From contig OY744607.1 in assembly GCA_963556255.1 (NCBI GenBank), positions 56,827,690 to 56,891,689 on the forward strand: a stretch of 64,000 nucleotides of DNA, in the 5' to 3' direction. The DNA is from Allolobophora icterica. Lineage: Eukaryota > Annelida > Clitellata > Crassiclitellata > Lumbricidae. This document shows positions 49,577 through 62,818 of the stretch, one piece after another. Under the pieces are notes generated by a model. The model had not been told where the DNA came from. It ran no database searches and saw only the letters and a program-made list of their open reading frames with translations. Within the stretch, counting starts at the first letter, position 1, and each line of letters starts with the position of its first letter. The translations under genes and the position numbers were made by a program.

Positions 49577-49890
<314 letters not shown>

Positions 49891-50242
49891 ATACTAATTG
49901 TGATGTGATGTGATGTGATGCTCTGAGCAGAGCTAAAATCCCTGCTCAGAAAGAGCCTCTCGGCCTCTCAAGAGGAAATGGAAAGCGACCAGACGGTGTC
50001 ACACACTGCATGATCCCTTCCTTTGTTGAGAAAATTCATAAATGCATACATGATATACATGGAAATTTCTTCTCTTCGTCAGAGACTCAGAATCATATAA
50101 TGCTAAGCCACACTAGCACAACTGAGGGGATTGGAAACGACCTCCCTGGGATGTGCAATGAAGACTTAAGTGTGCACATGGGGTTCTAAGAAAGACTATA
50201 GAGGGCTGAACCCAAACGACAATTCCCACCCTGGTTACCACA

Positions 50243-50535
50243 TCCCCACGCAAGGGCGGATCCAGGGGGCCAATCCGGCCATGGCCCCCCATTTGAAATT
50301 TATACAGGACGTGGCCATGAAGAATAGCCCCCATTTGATATTTACAGAGGACGTGCCCCCCCCCAGTGACGTTGAGGAGCATATATACGACTTATTTTTC
50401 TATCTGGAGGTTAAGGACTAAAAAAGGTCATCAATTTTTTTGGCAGATGAATAGAAAAATTTTAGGGGAATGAGAAACGAATGTATAATTTTTGGCCCCC
50501 CTGATGAACCTTCTGGATCCGCCCCTGTCACCACG
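50243..50535. mobile_element. hAT MITE, 277 bp, 8-bp target duplication
   Basis: Element 50251-50527 with ends CAAGGGCGGATCCAG and CAGGGGCGGATCCAG (right end reversed); flanks TCCCCACG and TCACCACG (7/8). Confidence 0.9.
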
Positions 50536-50699
50536 TATTGCAGAACGAGATCTGCAGCCAACAAACTTGACACCGAAAAATATGGCTCTATGAGATATGC
50601 TGGAGTCAGTGGATTCTTTCCCCATTAAATAACCGGGTTCAGTCTCTCTCCTTCTCCCAACCCCGCCCCCTTCACAGAACTTAAGCGAAGACTCTGTAA

Positions 50700-51723
50700 T
50701 TTGCAGAGAGTGTGATCAATCAATCAATCAATCAATCATAAAATTTATATAGCGCCTAGAGTTCTACTCAGAGGCGCTCCCGAGCCAGGCCTGATCATAG
50801 AGAAAAGTCTTCAATAGGGTGTAGAAGGAAGACGAGTGTGTACGAGGAGATAGGCGAAGGAAAGATGGCAAGTCATTCCACACTGTTGGACCAACAACAG
50901 AAAATGCTCGACGCTGCATTGTAGCAGTGCGGGCAAATGGAACCAGAAAGTCACCCCGAGTAGAGGAACGAAGAGCTGAGCGACCCGTAAAGGAGGAAGA
51001 GAGAGTAAAGATGGAGCATAAGTAGCGAGGAGCTGTGCCCAAGACGCTTTGCCAGACAAGAGAGCAGAGCCGATACAGGATACGCTGCCGGAGAGGGAGC
51101 CAGTGTAGAGTATGATACATGTAGGAGGATACGCTACCATAGCGAGGAATGGAACCAACAAGGCGAGCCGCAGACCGTAAGACCCTCTCAAGAGTGGACA
51201 ACCGGACTTGAGGAAGACCAATGTAAAGGGAAGAACAGTAGTCTAGACGAGAACAAACGAAGGCGTGAATAAGAGTAGAAGCAGCAGATGTTGAGAGAGA
51301 GCGAGCAACGACCCTAAGCTGACGGAGATGGTAAAAGCAGGAGCGAGACAAGGAGGAAAGGTGCTTAGTAAATGTTAATTCCTGATCAATGATGACACCG
51401 AGGTCTCGTACGGAGGTAGAGAATGACATTAGAGGGAATTCAGCTGCGAAAGAGTTCAGATCAAGTTTTGCCAGCTGCTGGCGGGTACCCAGCCATATGA
51501 ACTGGGTCTTAAGAGGATTAAGTCTCAGGCGATTGGAAGAAAGCCAGGCAGACAGAGTGTCAGTTGCGCAAGACATCACGCGAACAGCACTCAGAGCATC
51601 CCTTGCAGAGCAATGCAAGTAAGATTGGAGATCATCAGCGTAAGAGTGGCTAGACAGAGCAATAGCAGCAAGAACAGATTCAAGGTCAGCAGTAAAGAGG
51701 ATATAAAGAAGAGGGCCAAGCAA
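50700..51723 (-). mobile_element. LINE-B, 5' truncated, with 319-residue reverse-transcriptase C terminus
   Basis: Minus strand, one open frame 50764-51723. It begins at MLGPLLYILFTADLESV (RT palm region), has SHSYADDLQSYLH (catalytic YADD), NPLKTQFIWLG, DLGVIIDQELTF, RLDYCSSLYIGLPQ, HTLHWLPLRQRI and ends FLYDQAWLGSASE. This is the RT thumb/C-terminal part of a CR1/L2/Jockey-type non-LTR retrotransposon. The 3' end has GGAGCGCCTCTGAGTAG, GGCGCTATATAAAT and a TGAT-type tail. The uninterrupted frame indicates a recent insertion. Endonuclease and N-terminal RT regions are missing, so it is dead on arrival. Confidence 0.93.
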
Positions 51724-51827
51724 GTGATAGGCCTAGCATTGCTGGCAATAGCTGATGACTTTTCTGTTCTTAACGCCAATTAACATCGTTTCAATTAGCC
51801 TAAGACGTAGTTTCCTTTTAACCACAC

Positions 51828-52230
51828 TATATAATCGTAATCGTAATCGTAATCTCTAATTTTCTAAAGCGCCACTGTAAAGCTAAGCGCAGAGCACCAG
51901 CTTATTCACGAGCACTACGTCGTATCAGAGGGGTTGCCCAGAGATCGATGTCCATTGGAGGTCCGAGTTCGATTGCCAGAGAGACTAGGGACAGGCAGAG
52001 CAGCTGTTACGGTGGGTTTCGTTGAGGACGAGAAAGCTTGGAAGGCAGAGGATCAGATGGATTAGGGTATGAATTCTTGAAAAGATGAGTTCTCAATTTG
52101 GAGTGGAAAGCCTGTGGGGTGATGAGTAGAGGAACCTGAGGTAGATGACGATGAGTGAGTGGCGGTATTGGTGGAGGAACGGAGAAAATGCGGAATTGGG
52201 GGGGGGAAGTTCGTATGGATGTCTAATTAC
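51828..52230 (-). mobile_element. LINE-A 3' end fragment
   Basis: ATCGTAATCGTAATCGTAAT tail, TTTCTAAAGCGCCACTG, AAGCGCAGAGCACCAGCTTA and CACGAGCACTACGTCGTATC, followed by minus-strand coding scraps, as in 27625 and 44620. Confidence 0.75.
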
Positions 52231-52299
52231 AATCACCATTGAATTATATATGTATAAAGCATTTATATAGATCCTATATATCATCCTGTACAAAGCCTA

Positions 52300-53090
52300 T
52301 ACATACTGGACATTCTATCCGTATGCATCATATGGACCATAACAATTATATGAATAAAGTGGATTTACTCATCGTCTGAGCCTTTGCTTCAGCAATGGTC
52401 ACTTTGAAGAAGAAATTGTTGAGTTCGTATAAAATTATCTCCAGGATAATAAGGCCACCAATTAATTATTTCCAATGACGTCGCTGTTCTAACATTAGGA
52501 GGAAAGAACATTTCCTACTTTATTATTCTCTCACCCATGTTTCATTCTAAAATAGCCTAATGATGACATTATTATTTTTACCCAAGATAGATATGATCCG
52601 CCAGGTGTTAAAAAATTGTCCGGAGACCGAAAAATTGGCATCTGAAACGGTTATTATTATTATATCAACATATTTTATAAATAGAAATAGGTTCTGGTCA
52701 GTTGGCCAATGATCACAACACATACTTGATGACATCCACGCCAATATAACGCAATTATAAGCAATAACAATCTATGCAGAATATTTCGGGTGTTGGCCGG
52801 GCTTTGCGATGACCCAAGAGTCAGACATTCGTTGGAAGGAAGTGAGTCATCGGTCTCTGTATGGTGAGAAGATCAGCTGCAGTCCCCGTCAATGTTTGTC
52901 TACTCTGAACGAGTAGCCTAAACGTGCAGGAAAAGCATTCTATTCAGTTCCACTTTCGTACCATTATTGACAGTCAGCTCTCCCACATTCGGCGTTCAAA
53001 TTGGACTGTTTCATGTAAGTCTGAGATGTGCGTGTTGTCTTGAGGCAAACATATATCCTTACATATAAATTTGAATTATATATACAGTCA
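52300..53090. other. Non-coding stretch
   Basis: No exon, element or RNA gene that I could support. Confidence 0.4.
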
Positions 53091-53096
53091 TGTCAT

Positions 53097-53112
53097 AATA
53101 TATATATATATA

Positions 53113-53179
<67 letters not shown>
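53097..53179. repeat. (AT)n microsatellite
   Basis: About 80 bp of TA with a GTGTGTG interruption. Confidence 0.95.
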
Positions 53180-53182
<3 letters not shown>

Positions 53183-53494
53183 GTACGTATATATAGGTTG
53201 GCAAGTGGCAACACCCATTATAAAGACCAACAGACATTTGAATTGCACCGAGCGACCGTTGAGCGTGTGCAGTATGACTATTCATAAAGCACTTAATATA
53301 TCTGTAGCTGTAGTAGGCTACGTCATGTGTATACGAAGTATGCATAATTGTATCGGGCTATTTATTAATATGAGCCTAAGACGCGTTATGCTATTGAATA
53401 CGGGCTAAGCACCGCCTCTCTCTCACCGGACTGATAGTGCGGCGCAGTTGGGCCACAGTGGCGGCCGCGGTGGCGGAGGTGTCTAGCCGTTGAT

Positions 53495-53660
53495 CACCGT
53501 TGACGTCGTCGAGGGCTGAGAGAGCTCGATGACAGACGACATAGATAGACGGCTAAGACGGAGAAAAGAAGTAGAGGCATTGTGCTTCGTATTTAGGTCC
53601 GCCATTTCTGTGCCTGCGAAGTCAGAGAGCGCTGGGGTCTTCAATAGGCTGAGATCTTCA
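53495..53660 (-). CDS. Possible first coding exon, unidentified
   Basis: On the minus strand, GAAATGG at about 53612 gives MADLNTKHNASTSFLRLSRL and continues with SMSSVIELSQPSTTSTVI to a stop near 53483. An acceptor-like TTCGCAG precedes it and a GTGATC-type donor occurs near its end. The region is CpG-rich, unlike its surroundings. No domain is recognised and no partner exon was found, so this could be a promoter-proximal exon or chance. Confidence 0.22.
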
Positions 53661-53812
53661 ATAGGCTGAGATCTTAGCGCAGAGCGTTGACACAGCATTC
53701 ACACAGAAACCTCGTTTTACTAAAGAAGCAGAAGGTTTTCTATCATTGCGTCAAGTAATGTCGTTTCGATTTTGATATATCGAACAAGGTAGGTAATTAA
53801 TTTCACACTCAG

Positions 53813-54125
<313 letters not shown>

Positions 54126-54394
54126 TGTATACATACAGACACATACACAAACATATATGCACACGAGCAGGGACATATCAGCGACTTAGAAATTATTGTT
54201 TACAAAAGATGGTTTTCTTTGCAGGAAGCATAATGTGGCTAATGCATTGATCTGTCCATTTTCCTAGATATATTAATGATTTATGTTAGAATCTTGTCCT
54301 TAGTTAAAACTCCTCTGCTGTCGACGATTGAGCCTCAGAGGACTGCAACTACCAGACTTCATTTTCACTTCGAAGTGACTGATGTCTAAACTTA

Positions 54395-54460
54395 AACTGA
54401 AATTTATATTGCTCCGTTGTCGTAATGCACAAGGCATGAATCGATGGCCAGCCAATTCAA
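54395..54460. repeat. Interspersed repeat family R1, copy 6 (partial)
   Basis: GTCGTAATGCACAAGGCATG and AATCGATGGCCAGCCAATTC, a diverged match to the R1 core. Confidence 0.5.
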
Positions 54461-54496
54461 TGTATTCCAAATGACGGCTCTCAGGACAGAACCAGT

Positions 54497-54893
54497 CGAG
54501 ATCCATGATCCATGATCAATGATCAATGATCTATCGCCTATAATCTATGATCAATAATCCATGATCAATGATCCATAATCTATTGTCCATGATCTATCGT
54601 CTATAATCCATGATCAATGATCCATCATCTATGATCTATTATCCATGATCTATCGTCTATAGTCCATAATCAATGATCCATCATCTATGATCAATGATCC
54701 ATCATCTATTATCCATGCTCTATCGTCTATAATCCATGATCAATGATCCATCATCTATTAGCTATGACCTTAATCCATGATCCATGATCTATAAACCATG
54801 ATGTATGATAAATGATCTGTGATGTGTGATAAATGATCTGTGATCTATAATCTATTATCCATGGTCTATGATCCATGATCTATGATCCATGAG
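54497..54893. repeat. TGATCCA/TGATCTA degenerate array
   Basis: About 400 bp built from 7-8-bp ATGATCC and ATGATCT units with irregular higher-order repeats. The hAT element that follows inserted into its right end. Confidence 0.9.
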
Positions 54894-56368
54894 CATAGGC
54901 GCCGACTCCACAGGGGCAACAGGGACTTTCGCCCCAGTACTCACCAAGTTTCTGGGGCGAAAGTATAGTTTCGCCCCAGTACTTTTTGGGCCATTCAAAA
55001 TATCAAAAATTCAAAATGCTTAATAAATCTTACATAAGGGCATTTTCTGGTCTCAGGCAACTGAAAACGTATCTGCGAAACACTATGACACAGACAAGGT
55101 TAAACACCATTGCAGTTTTGAACTGTCATCGAGCGTATAGCTGGAAGCAGTGGACATTGACACAGTTCTTGACGAATTCTTAAGTAAATGCACTGTTCGA
55201 CAAAATACATTCGCCATGAAGTTGAGAAGTTAAGACTGTAACTAAGGTCTGTCTAACTGCAAACCTTATGTGTGTGTCTGTAACTGCTACAAAATGAGAT
55301 TTGTTAGTGAAAGTAGCTATATTTAGTAGTTAGTAGTTACAGAAAACTGAAATTTGTTTGGTTAGTAGGGGCCTAATACTCGTGGTTGTTGTGTACTTGT
55401 CTGTACGATTGAGCGGAGGTAGCACTGTTCCCTAGTATTACAGTTAGTCTCTTCCCAGTTGAAAGGGCCAGGGCCTGCTACATGGGATTGGGGGAGGGGA
55501 GGAAGCAAACTGCTTCCAATTTGTAATTTGTGCCGGGAGGAAGTTCCCCCTAATGAAAGTACTGACTCAACTGTTGCAATGTATCGGCTGTGGACTGTAA
55601 TCAAGTCCCTAGTTGGTCAATGCTACAATTATTTTCATGTAGTGCAGTGAGAATGGGATTAGCAAGTCTTGAAATATTCCTGCAAAAACAATTGTCGCCT
55701 AGATAACACTGTAATAGGCAGGGATGAAGCCTGTTACCGCTGCATTACACCAGAAATATGCATTCATAATACAATCTTTAAAATCCCCATATATTTGTTG
55801 AACAGTGTCCCATAGGCATATATTGCCCAATATTTTAACATGTGTCCTATATTTTGCAAATTTTGTCCTACATGTATATTTATACACCCTGTCCCATAAA
55901 ATATTTGCAGTGCACTGGAAGCACTGCAGAAATTAATTCAGCAGTTCAGCTGAACTAATAATTATGTATAGTTTTCCAAAACCAGGTTTATTTCTCCAAA
56001 AATGCGCTAAAATTCACCTACGGCAATGTAGAAATCCAAAATTTTTCCGTGGGAGGACCCCGAACCCCTGCTTCAAAGGGAGGGGAGGGAATGGTAAAGA
56101 TGGGCGAAAAGGAGGGGAGGAAATAAGGGGTGGGGAAGGGAAGGGGATGGGTACGGGTAGGGGAGGTAGGAGAAGGGGTTTACAGTAAGGGGATTGATTC
56201 CAGCTTGCAGGGGTATAGTAGGCCCTGGAAAGGGCTTGAGGAAAGAGGGGACTCGGGGAGAGTAAAGGCAGGGCAGGATGGGCTATGGGATCATCCGATC
56301 ACGGGATCATGTGAATGAAATTCTTGCCCCAGTACCTTTTACTAAAAGTCGGCGCCTATGTCCATGAG
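54886..56368 (+). mobile_element. hAT transposon 4, 1.47 kb, internally deleted, perfect 8-bp target duplication
   Basis: Element 54894-56360 with inverted ends CATAGGCGCCGACT on both sides, and TCCATGAG at 54886-54893 and 56361-56368. The plus strand near 55015-55183 encodes SYIRAFSGLRQLKTYLRNTM, then TQTRLNTIAVLNCHR, the C-terminal helix pattern of hAT transposases of the ZMYM/DUF4371-like group (KTYLRNTMxQxRLNxLAxLxxHR). The rest of the transposase is absent. Inside both ends are GCCCCAGTAC repeats, and a G-rich tract lies at 56060-56180. Confidence 0.92.
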
Positions 56369-56711
56369 GCACCATAGAAGTCCAGGGTATATGCTCAGAT
56401 TTTTGACGAGGCCTCAGACTGTCTCATTGGCGTTCCACTTGGCAACCTATTTATGCATTAGTTCTGATTTAGCAACTTATTCGATGCAGATGAAGCTCTA
56501 GCTGTCAACGTGTAATAAATTGTATGCGAGCCCATGCTGCGTGGCACAGACCATATATCCCATTCTCAATCGACCATGACTGGCCACTGAACCGAATCCT
56601 ATGTTATGAATTGTAAACATTAAGCTCTTAGATTTTTTATATAGTTGTGACTATGGATCTTGACGATGTGTTTACGAACTCTGATATGGTCCATGCAGAC
56701 ATCAATACTTT

Positions 56712-56825
56712 TATGGATTCGTGAGCATCTGGGTCAGGCGATTAAGGTCAATAGTCGTTTGACAATTGGCCTTAATCGTCTGACCCAACTTAATCTCCTG
56801 AACTAACTGCTCACGAATCCATGCA
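56712..56825. repeat. Imperfect hairpin
   Basis: ATGGATTCGTGAGCA pairs with TGCTCACGAATCCAT, and inside it GGGTCAGGCGATTAAGG pairs with CCTTAATCGTCTGACCC; the loop is short. Confidence 0.75.
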
Positions 56826-57121
56826 AGAATCGACGAATCCATACAAGTGTCATCCTACGGTTATTATTTGCATTCACAGAATCAATAGAAAGAAGGAAGT
56901 AGTCAGAGGTGGAAAGAGCCAAAGACAGAGGAAGATCCGAAGAGTAAAAGAAACGGATCAATGGATCTGATCAAGTACCTTAAGGATGATATCTGGAGGA
57001 CGGCGCACAGCAATGACGTCACAGGTATCGACAAAACATTTATCTCAAAACATACAATGCAACTACAGCAGCCAATCACATTGCTAATCTAATTATATCA
57101 GCGCCACATGATCACCAATGT

Positions 57122-57228
57122 TCGCTTATGCATTTGGGATTCCACTTGAGTTGATAAGCATAATGTTGGGACTGGCTTAATGCTAGTCTCGAGATAACCA
57201 CTGCACGTGGAATCCCAAATGCATAGGC
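57122..57228. repeat. Foldback with 22-bp arms
   Basis: CGCTTATGCATTTGGGATTC (continuing CACTTG) pairs with CACGTGGAATCCCAAATGCA (continuing TAGGCG). Loop about 55 bp. Confidence 0.8.
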
Positions 57229-58284
57229 GACACATTCCTGTGTCTGACATTCACACACTGCAGGTGAGCATACCTAATATATTTCAAAGCATCGATAGAC
57301 GGTAAGATCACTTTGTTGTCTACACAACTAAGCCTTCGAGCCATTCATGGCCAATCGACCGTGCCACACACTCAGGCATTTCGTCTATTTACAAACGTTG
57401 GCAGGTGCTCTACGCCAGGACTCCCCGTTGAATACTCGGTCAAATGCAGTAACAACTGTGATTGGTCTCAACACTGGCAATCAGTTATGTTACAGACCGA
57501 TCTTATGATGTTGACTGGCGTGAAACAAGGTGATGTAATGAGTTGAATTATCAGCTTGTAGCGTAAATCGGGCATGAGAAACATATTCTGGCTCTTCAGA
57601 AACATTTTGGCTGTAGTAGCAACTCTCATAACCGTCTCGCAATATATCACCACCTCTTTATCTTTGCCATCTTTCAGATCCTATACCGACATGATAGGTA
57701 CCTCTGCATCCGTCTGTCTGTCGATGTCTATCTGTCGGTCTATGTGTCTATCTGTGTGTCAATCTACCTGTGTCTTTTCTATGGGCCTTACGCAATACGC
57801 TTATCGTTTAAATCGTTATTGACTCTTATAAGCGCATAATTTCTTATCACCATGGCGGCCATAAAAATGTCTGGAGCACTTGTGCTTGAGAAGGCTCCAC
57901 TTGTTAATATTCACAACTGGAGCTTTGTTGCTTTGTAATTTATCCTCTACACGTCTTACGTGATTGCCAGCAGGTGTCGCGCTTCTCTTTCGTATATCTA
58001 GAGTCTTTGTTTTCAGGGAAATCCAGTCAAAGTTGCTGTTTGTTAGTCAAGTACCTCTTTCAACGATTTATTATCCTCTTTGATGATGTAAAGTCGCCTT
58101 ATCAATTCTTCACCCATTCTGAGCTGGATTTTACAGCCGTGCTTGGCTTTCTCCTGTACTACTTTCTTGGCATGCCTTTTATGCGAAAAATATCTTATCA
58201 CCACGACAGCTGGAAGAGTTTTTAATGCACGCAATCATCCACACTATACTGAAGAAGCTACCTCTTGTTAATTCTGCATTGTAT

Positions 58285-58500
58285 GTAGGGGATGGGTGAT
58301 AGATGAAGGGTTACACTCATGGCCAGGAGAGCATTAGATCGCGGTTTGATACCCGTATCCCCCCCTCTAGAGCGGCGCCTTGCATGGCTGCCAAAACGTG
58401 TGTTTCATTAAGATCTTGATTGTACTGTCATGGTTCAATGTAATCTTACTGCGTGCTTGTCAGTTTGAATTAATAAAGAAGATTATTATTATTATGTACG
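58285..58500 (+). mobile_element. SINE-2, copy 4 (best preserved)
   Basis: GGGGATGGGTGATAGATGAA and TTACACTCATGGCCAGGAGA (tRNA-like head), GCGGTTTGATACCCG (B box), core GCGCCTTGCATGGCTGCC, 3' end CTTGTCAGTTTGAATTAATA followed by AAGAAGATTATTATTATTAT. Possible target-site repeats TGTATGTA and TGTACGTA flank it. Confidence 0.85.
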
Positions 58501-58593
58501 TATGTAACGGACCAGCTGTTCACATTTAATACAGATACTTTAGAACAGAACCGTACGTAATGCTATCACCAATTTCATTGACTTTAAATGAGC

Positions 58594-58813
58594 ATTCGAC
58601 GCAGGGCTGTAGTGGTAAAATTAGAGGTGAGTATACGCTACAGGTTAGTTTTCCTAAACTAATTAGAGGTGCGTATACGCTAATGGTTAGTTTTCCGAAA
58701 CTACCGGTACTTAGAAATAAGTACAAATATTTCGTGAGGTGAGTATACGGTCTCTAGAGGTGAGTATACGCTGTATACCCGCGTATACCCTCGACTACAG
58801 CCCTGATTCGACG
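58594..58813. mobile_element. hAT MITE, 204 bp, perfect 8-bp target duplication
   Basis: Element 58602-58805, ends CAGGGCTGTAGT on both sides (inverted), ATTCGACG at 58594-58601 and 58806-58813. The interior repeats AGAGGTGAGTATACGCT four times. Confidence 0.95.
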
Positions 58814-59034
58814 GTCTATGTCATGACGAAATGCAGAGAATGATGCAAAATGCAGGAATAGCAGAAAAACTGCTCAAACTTGTGCAAGAATTACACCGGA
58901 AATCTTTGAATAGATTAAGGTATATTGAAAAAGACGAGACGACGCAATACTTCCCGACGAAGAGATACGTCAACAATACACCTGACAATTGATTTTCTGC
59001 CCGAAAAGTTTGCCTTAGCAATTAGTCACTTTCT

Positions 59035-59178
59035 TGGGCTCGTCTCGGAGTCTCGAGTCTCTTTATTGGTCTCGTCTCGGGCCAACCAAGATTTCGGTCT
59101 CGTATCAAATGGCTCACCCGGTCTCGGGCGTACCGTCTCGGGTCTTGACTTGGTCTCGGTCCAAAGGGTCTCGTGAGC
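59035..59178. repeat. (GGTCTCGTCTCGG)-like short-period repeat
   Basis: Degenerate copies of GTCTCG with CGGGTC/CGGCC spacers over about 140 bp. It resembles the subterminal arrays of hAT 3, but no terminal repeat or transposase piece was found here. Confidence 0.6.
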
Positions 59179-59324
59179 ATCCTTTCAGAGACATTACAAG
59201 ACTTAAATTAATCATGAGATATCGTCAAGTTTTCTGAAAAGTCCGACAGGAATGAAGATATTTGCATCTATCGCAGCCAGATTAGTGCTGGCGGCAAGAA
59301 GTGATTACCATAATGGATACTTGG

Positions 59325-59437
<113 letters not shown>

Positions 59438-59439
59438 CA

Positions 59440-61590
59440 CGTCTGTGAATGTGTGTTTGTGGATATAGGTATGTAGGCCTATACTTGTATGTGTAAATGG
59501 ACTGTATGATAGCAGTGACATTCCATTCCTAATGACTGATGAAGTTCATGGATGATAGATTATGGTTCAAATTAGAGAAAATGAAAAAAAATCAGGTAGA
59601 ACGGATCATTCATGACCTGGCGTGTAGACCTGGCTAGTAGGCCTATACCTAGTCTGGTGAAACAGATTTGGCGAAATGAAGAACAGACTGACAGAAAAGT
59701 AGATTGATAAATACACAAGCAGCGAAAGACAGAGTGAACTAGAAACAGTAAAATAGACAACTTACTGCAGAGTTGGAAAATGCTGTGAAAAGAGTTGGAA
59801 AATTTTGTCTGTCAACTGGGAGTAGGCCTAGCCACTTCTAAAGACTGAATCTTAAATAGCTTTAAACACTCCACTTGATTCCTGTGTGGGCCGTCACCTG
59901 AAATGTAATAGGCAGAGTTCTTGCGGACGGGTCTTCATAAGATAATTAGTGTAGATTGAATCTCAGCCACTGACAGAGTCGAAAGATACATCGTAGTGAC
60001 GGTCTCCAAGAACAAGAGAGCATAAAGCCTGTAAATGATTCCGTTAAATGGGCCAAGAGTTATGACAATAGTTCACAAATTAATATTAAATAGTAAATAG
60101 TAAAAATAGCACATAATATATATATATATATATATTTGCATGGCTGTTGCATATGAAATTAATTGAAATGACCTGCAGGGTACACAGCCGGATACAGGCG
60201 CAGCTGTTGTCTGGCTTAAGAGGTGAAAGGTCACCAGCGGGTCTGTCATATGCTGCATTCATGAATTCGTCTAATTCGGTTGGCACTCCCATGCACTCCC
60301 TCATAGCTGTCTTTCTGTGAAACGATTCTGTCATATTTATTCATTACGTTATCATCTATATACATCCAATACATCTGATGCCGTACAAGGCACGAGTCAC
60401 AGTGCAACAGACTAACAGTCTAACGTTAAATCAGTCGATGTCAGGTCACCAGTTCTTTACTTACTACCTGCCAGAGACTCAGAGTGGTGTCTGTAACTCT
60501 GCATGATGTCACGCAGTCGTTTTAATCGAAAATGGCGTCTGTACGTAAGGCAAACATAGCGTTGAGAATACATTGGCTTAAACGTCTGCGGCCAGTCGAC
60601 TAAGTCGCTAAGTCAGTCGCTAACTCATCAAGTCAGTCGGTAATTCCTTAGCGACTGACTCCGGGGACTACTAAGAGAGTGTCAAGAGGAATGTTTTGTT
60701 AATTGTGTGTGCGTTGAGTGTGTGATGTATTGAGATGACCCTCTGTTATTGTCTGCATCGGTAATTTCTCAGCGACTCACTCCGGGGACTAATCTCGTGT
60801 GACGCGGGCGCTACGCCCCTCGTCGCGATGACACCATCAATGCAGGTGGTCGAGAGATTCAGAACCTGATGCCATATATATGTCTACTATAGATAGAAAT
60901 CCGTTGATCGGGTTCCACGTGTGTGCGGGTGCCGACCACTGGAGAAAGTTCTAGTTTCCTATGCGCTGTTTTGCTTACTGGTGTTATTTAATTTTTGCTC
61001 TTACTGAGTCGTTTCTTCAAGAAGTGAGCCTGTATAAATTTCTGAGTACAATAGCGATCACGCTTCTATTTGGTTGCGGATGTGAACTGGCGTGATGAGA
61101 TGCATCCATAATTTGGACTCGTCTTTATAGATTTAAAGTTGGGTAAGTTGATGCAACTGGTAAAGTTGTCTTCTGAAACGCCGTATACTGAACCATTTTA
61201 TAACTACATGCCTGTCAACGTCATTAACTGTTGCGCATATACTTATGTCGCCTTGTGTACTTTAATCGAGGTCAGTGGGGGTCACTTGACGCCTGATCAG
61301 AATAGATAGTTGTCTCTATAGTGGCAGTGACCATCGTAATCATCCTGCAATCGTGACCCAGGTTTTTGTTTTCTCAGTTGTAAAATCACCCGATTAAAGC
61401 TATACGTACTTGCTCACTTACATGTGCAAACACGGCATACCAACACGACATAATGATTTAGCGACATCTAGGGTTGAAATTTTTCCTAGGCGACGTTCTA
61501 AGATAAGAAGAAGTCGATGGACTCGCAGCCGAAAGATATCGTTCAACAAGACGACTTGTGTTATAGCGACTGAGTTCAACTGCTTCGTTT
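59440..61590. other. Long stretch without a recognised gene
   Basis: No exon or bounded element seen in about 2.1 kb. A short TA run is at 60116-60135. Two related segments, GGTAATTCCTTAGCGACTGA at 60630 and GGTAATTTCTCAGCGACTCA at 60765, each followed by CTCCGGGGACTA, form a local duplication. Confidence 0.4.
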
Positions 61591-61599
61591 GCCGAATTC

Positions 61600-61964
61600 C
61601 TATCCTAAATCATCCAATCCTTCTTACCACAATCCATCCAATCCTATTTCTACCCTAATCCACTCAATCCAATTCCTACCCGGATCAATCTAATCCCATT
61701 CGTACCCTGAGGTTTCCAATCCTAGTCCTACCTTAACCTATCTAATCTTATTCCTACCCTAATCCATCCGATCCTAGTTCTAGCCTAATCCATTCAATCC
61801 TATTTCTACCCATATCCATTCAATCTTATTTCTACCCTAAGCCATCCAATCCTAGTCCTACCTAATCCATCCGATCCTATTCCCACCATAATCCATCCGA
61901 TCCTATTCCAACCATAATCCATCCAATCCTATTCGTTCCTTATTCCTTCCAATCCTATTCCTAC

Positions 61965-61975
<11 letters not shown>
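61600..61975. repeat. Minisatellite, CCAATCCTATTCCTACCCTAAT-like unit
   Basis: About 14 imperfect copies of a 24-27-bp unit with alternating CCATCC and CCTATTC blocks. Confidence 0.9.
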
Positions 61976-62460
<485 letters not shown>

Positions 62461-62585
62461 ACCAACGGCGCGAAAAAGGACGTAATCGCGTAAACTCAAA
62501 ATTCTAAAGCGCTATTCACGAGGGCTGTGGACAGTAATTATCTATTGGCAGTTGCTTTGGAATGCGTTCGTGTTTTGGGTTTCAG

Positions 62586-62818
62586 GAGAATTGACGATGT
62601 TCACGATCATTCGCCAAACTCCTTGTTCTCGGCCGGGAACGTTCCAGTATGCGATTAAGGAGGTGAAGGAGGACGGTGCTCTGGCGATGGTGATTCTAGA
62701 AGGAGCCAAAGGCATCACCGATCCGCTCGACAAGGTGCGAAACGTCGAACTGAGGATCTCCAACAACGACCTGATAACGGCCATCAATCTGGACGGAGAT
62801 TGCGTCGTAAAAATCTAA
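62586..62818 (+). CDS. Probable terminal coding exon, protein not recognised
   Basis: Following acceptor GGGTTTCAG (ending 62585), a phase-1 exon encodes about 77 residues: ELTMFTIIRQTPCSRPGTFQ, then YAIKEVKEDGALAMVILEGA, a conserved-looking block with KVRNVELRISNNDLITAINL, and ends GDCVVKI-TAA at 62816-62818. Third positions are G/C-rich, unlike the surrounding repeats, and the mix of residues is typical of a folded beta-rich extracellular or lumenal domain. Two cysteines. I do not recognise the family. The preceding exon should lie upstream, beyond the LINE-A fragment, or outside the repeats, and was not identified. Chance is possible but the codon pattern argues against it. Confidence 0.5.

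Noticed and set aside
61410..61658. An 82-codon Arg-rich frame
   Set aside because: It runs into the CCAATCCTATT minisatellite and shows no homology that I recognise.
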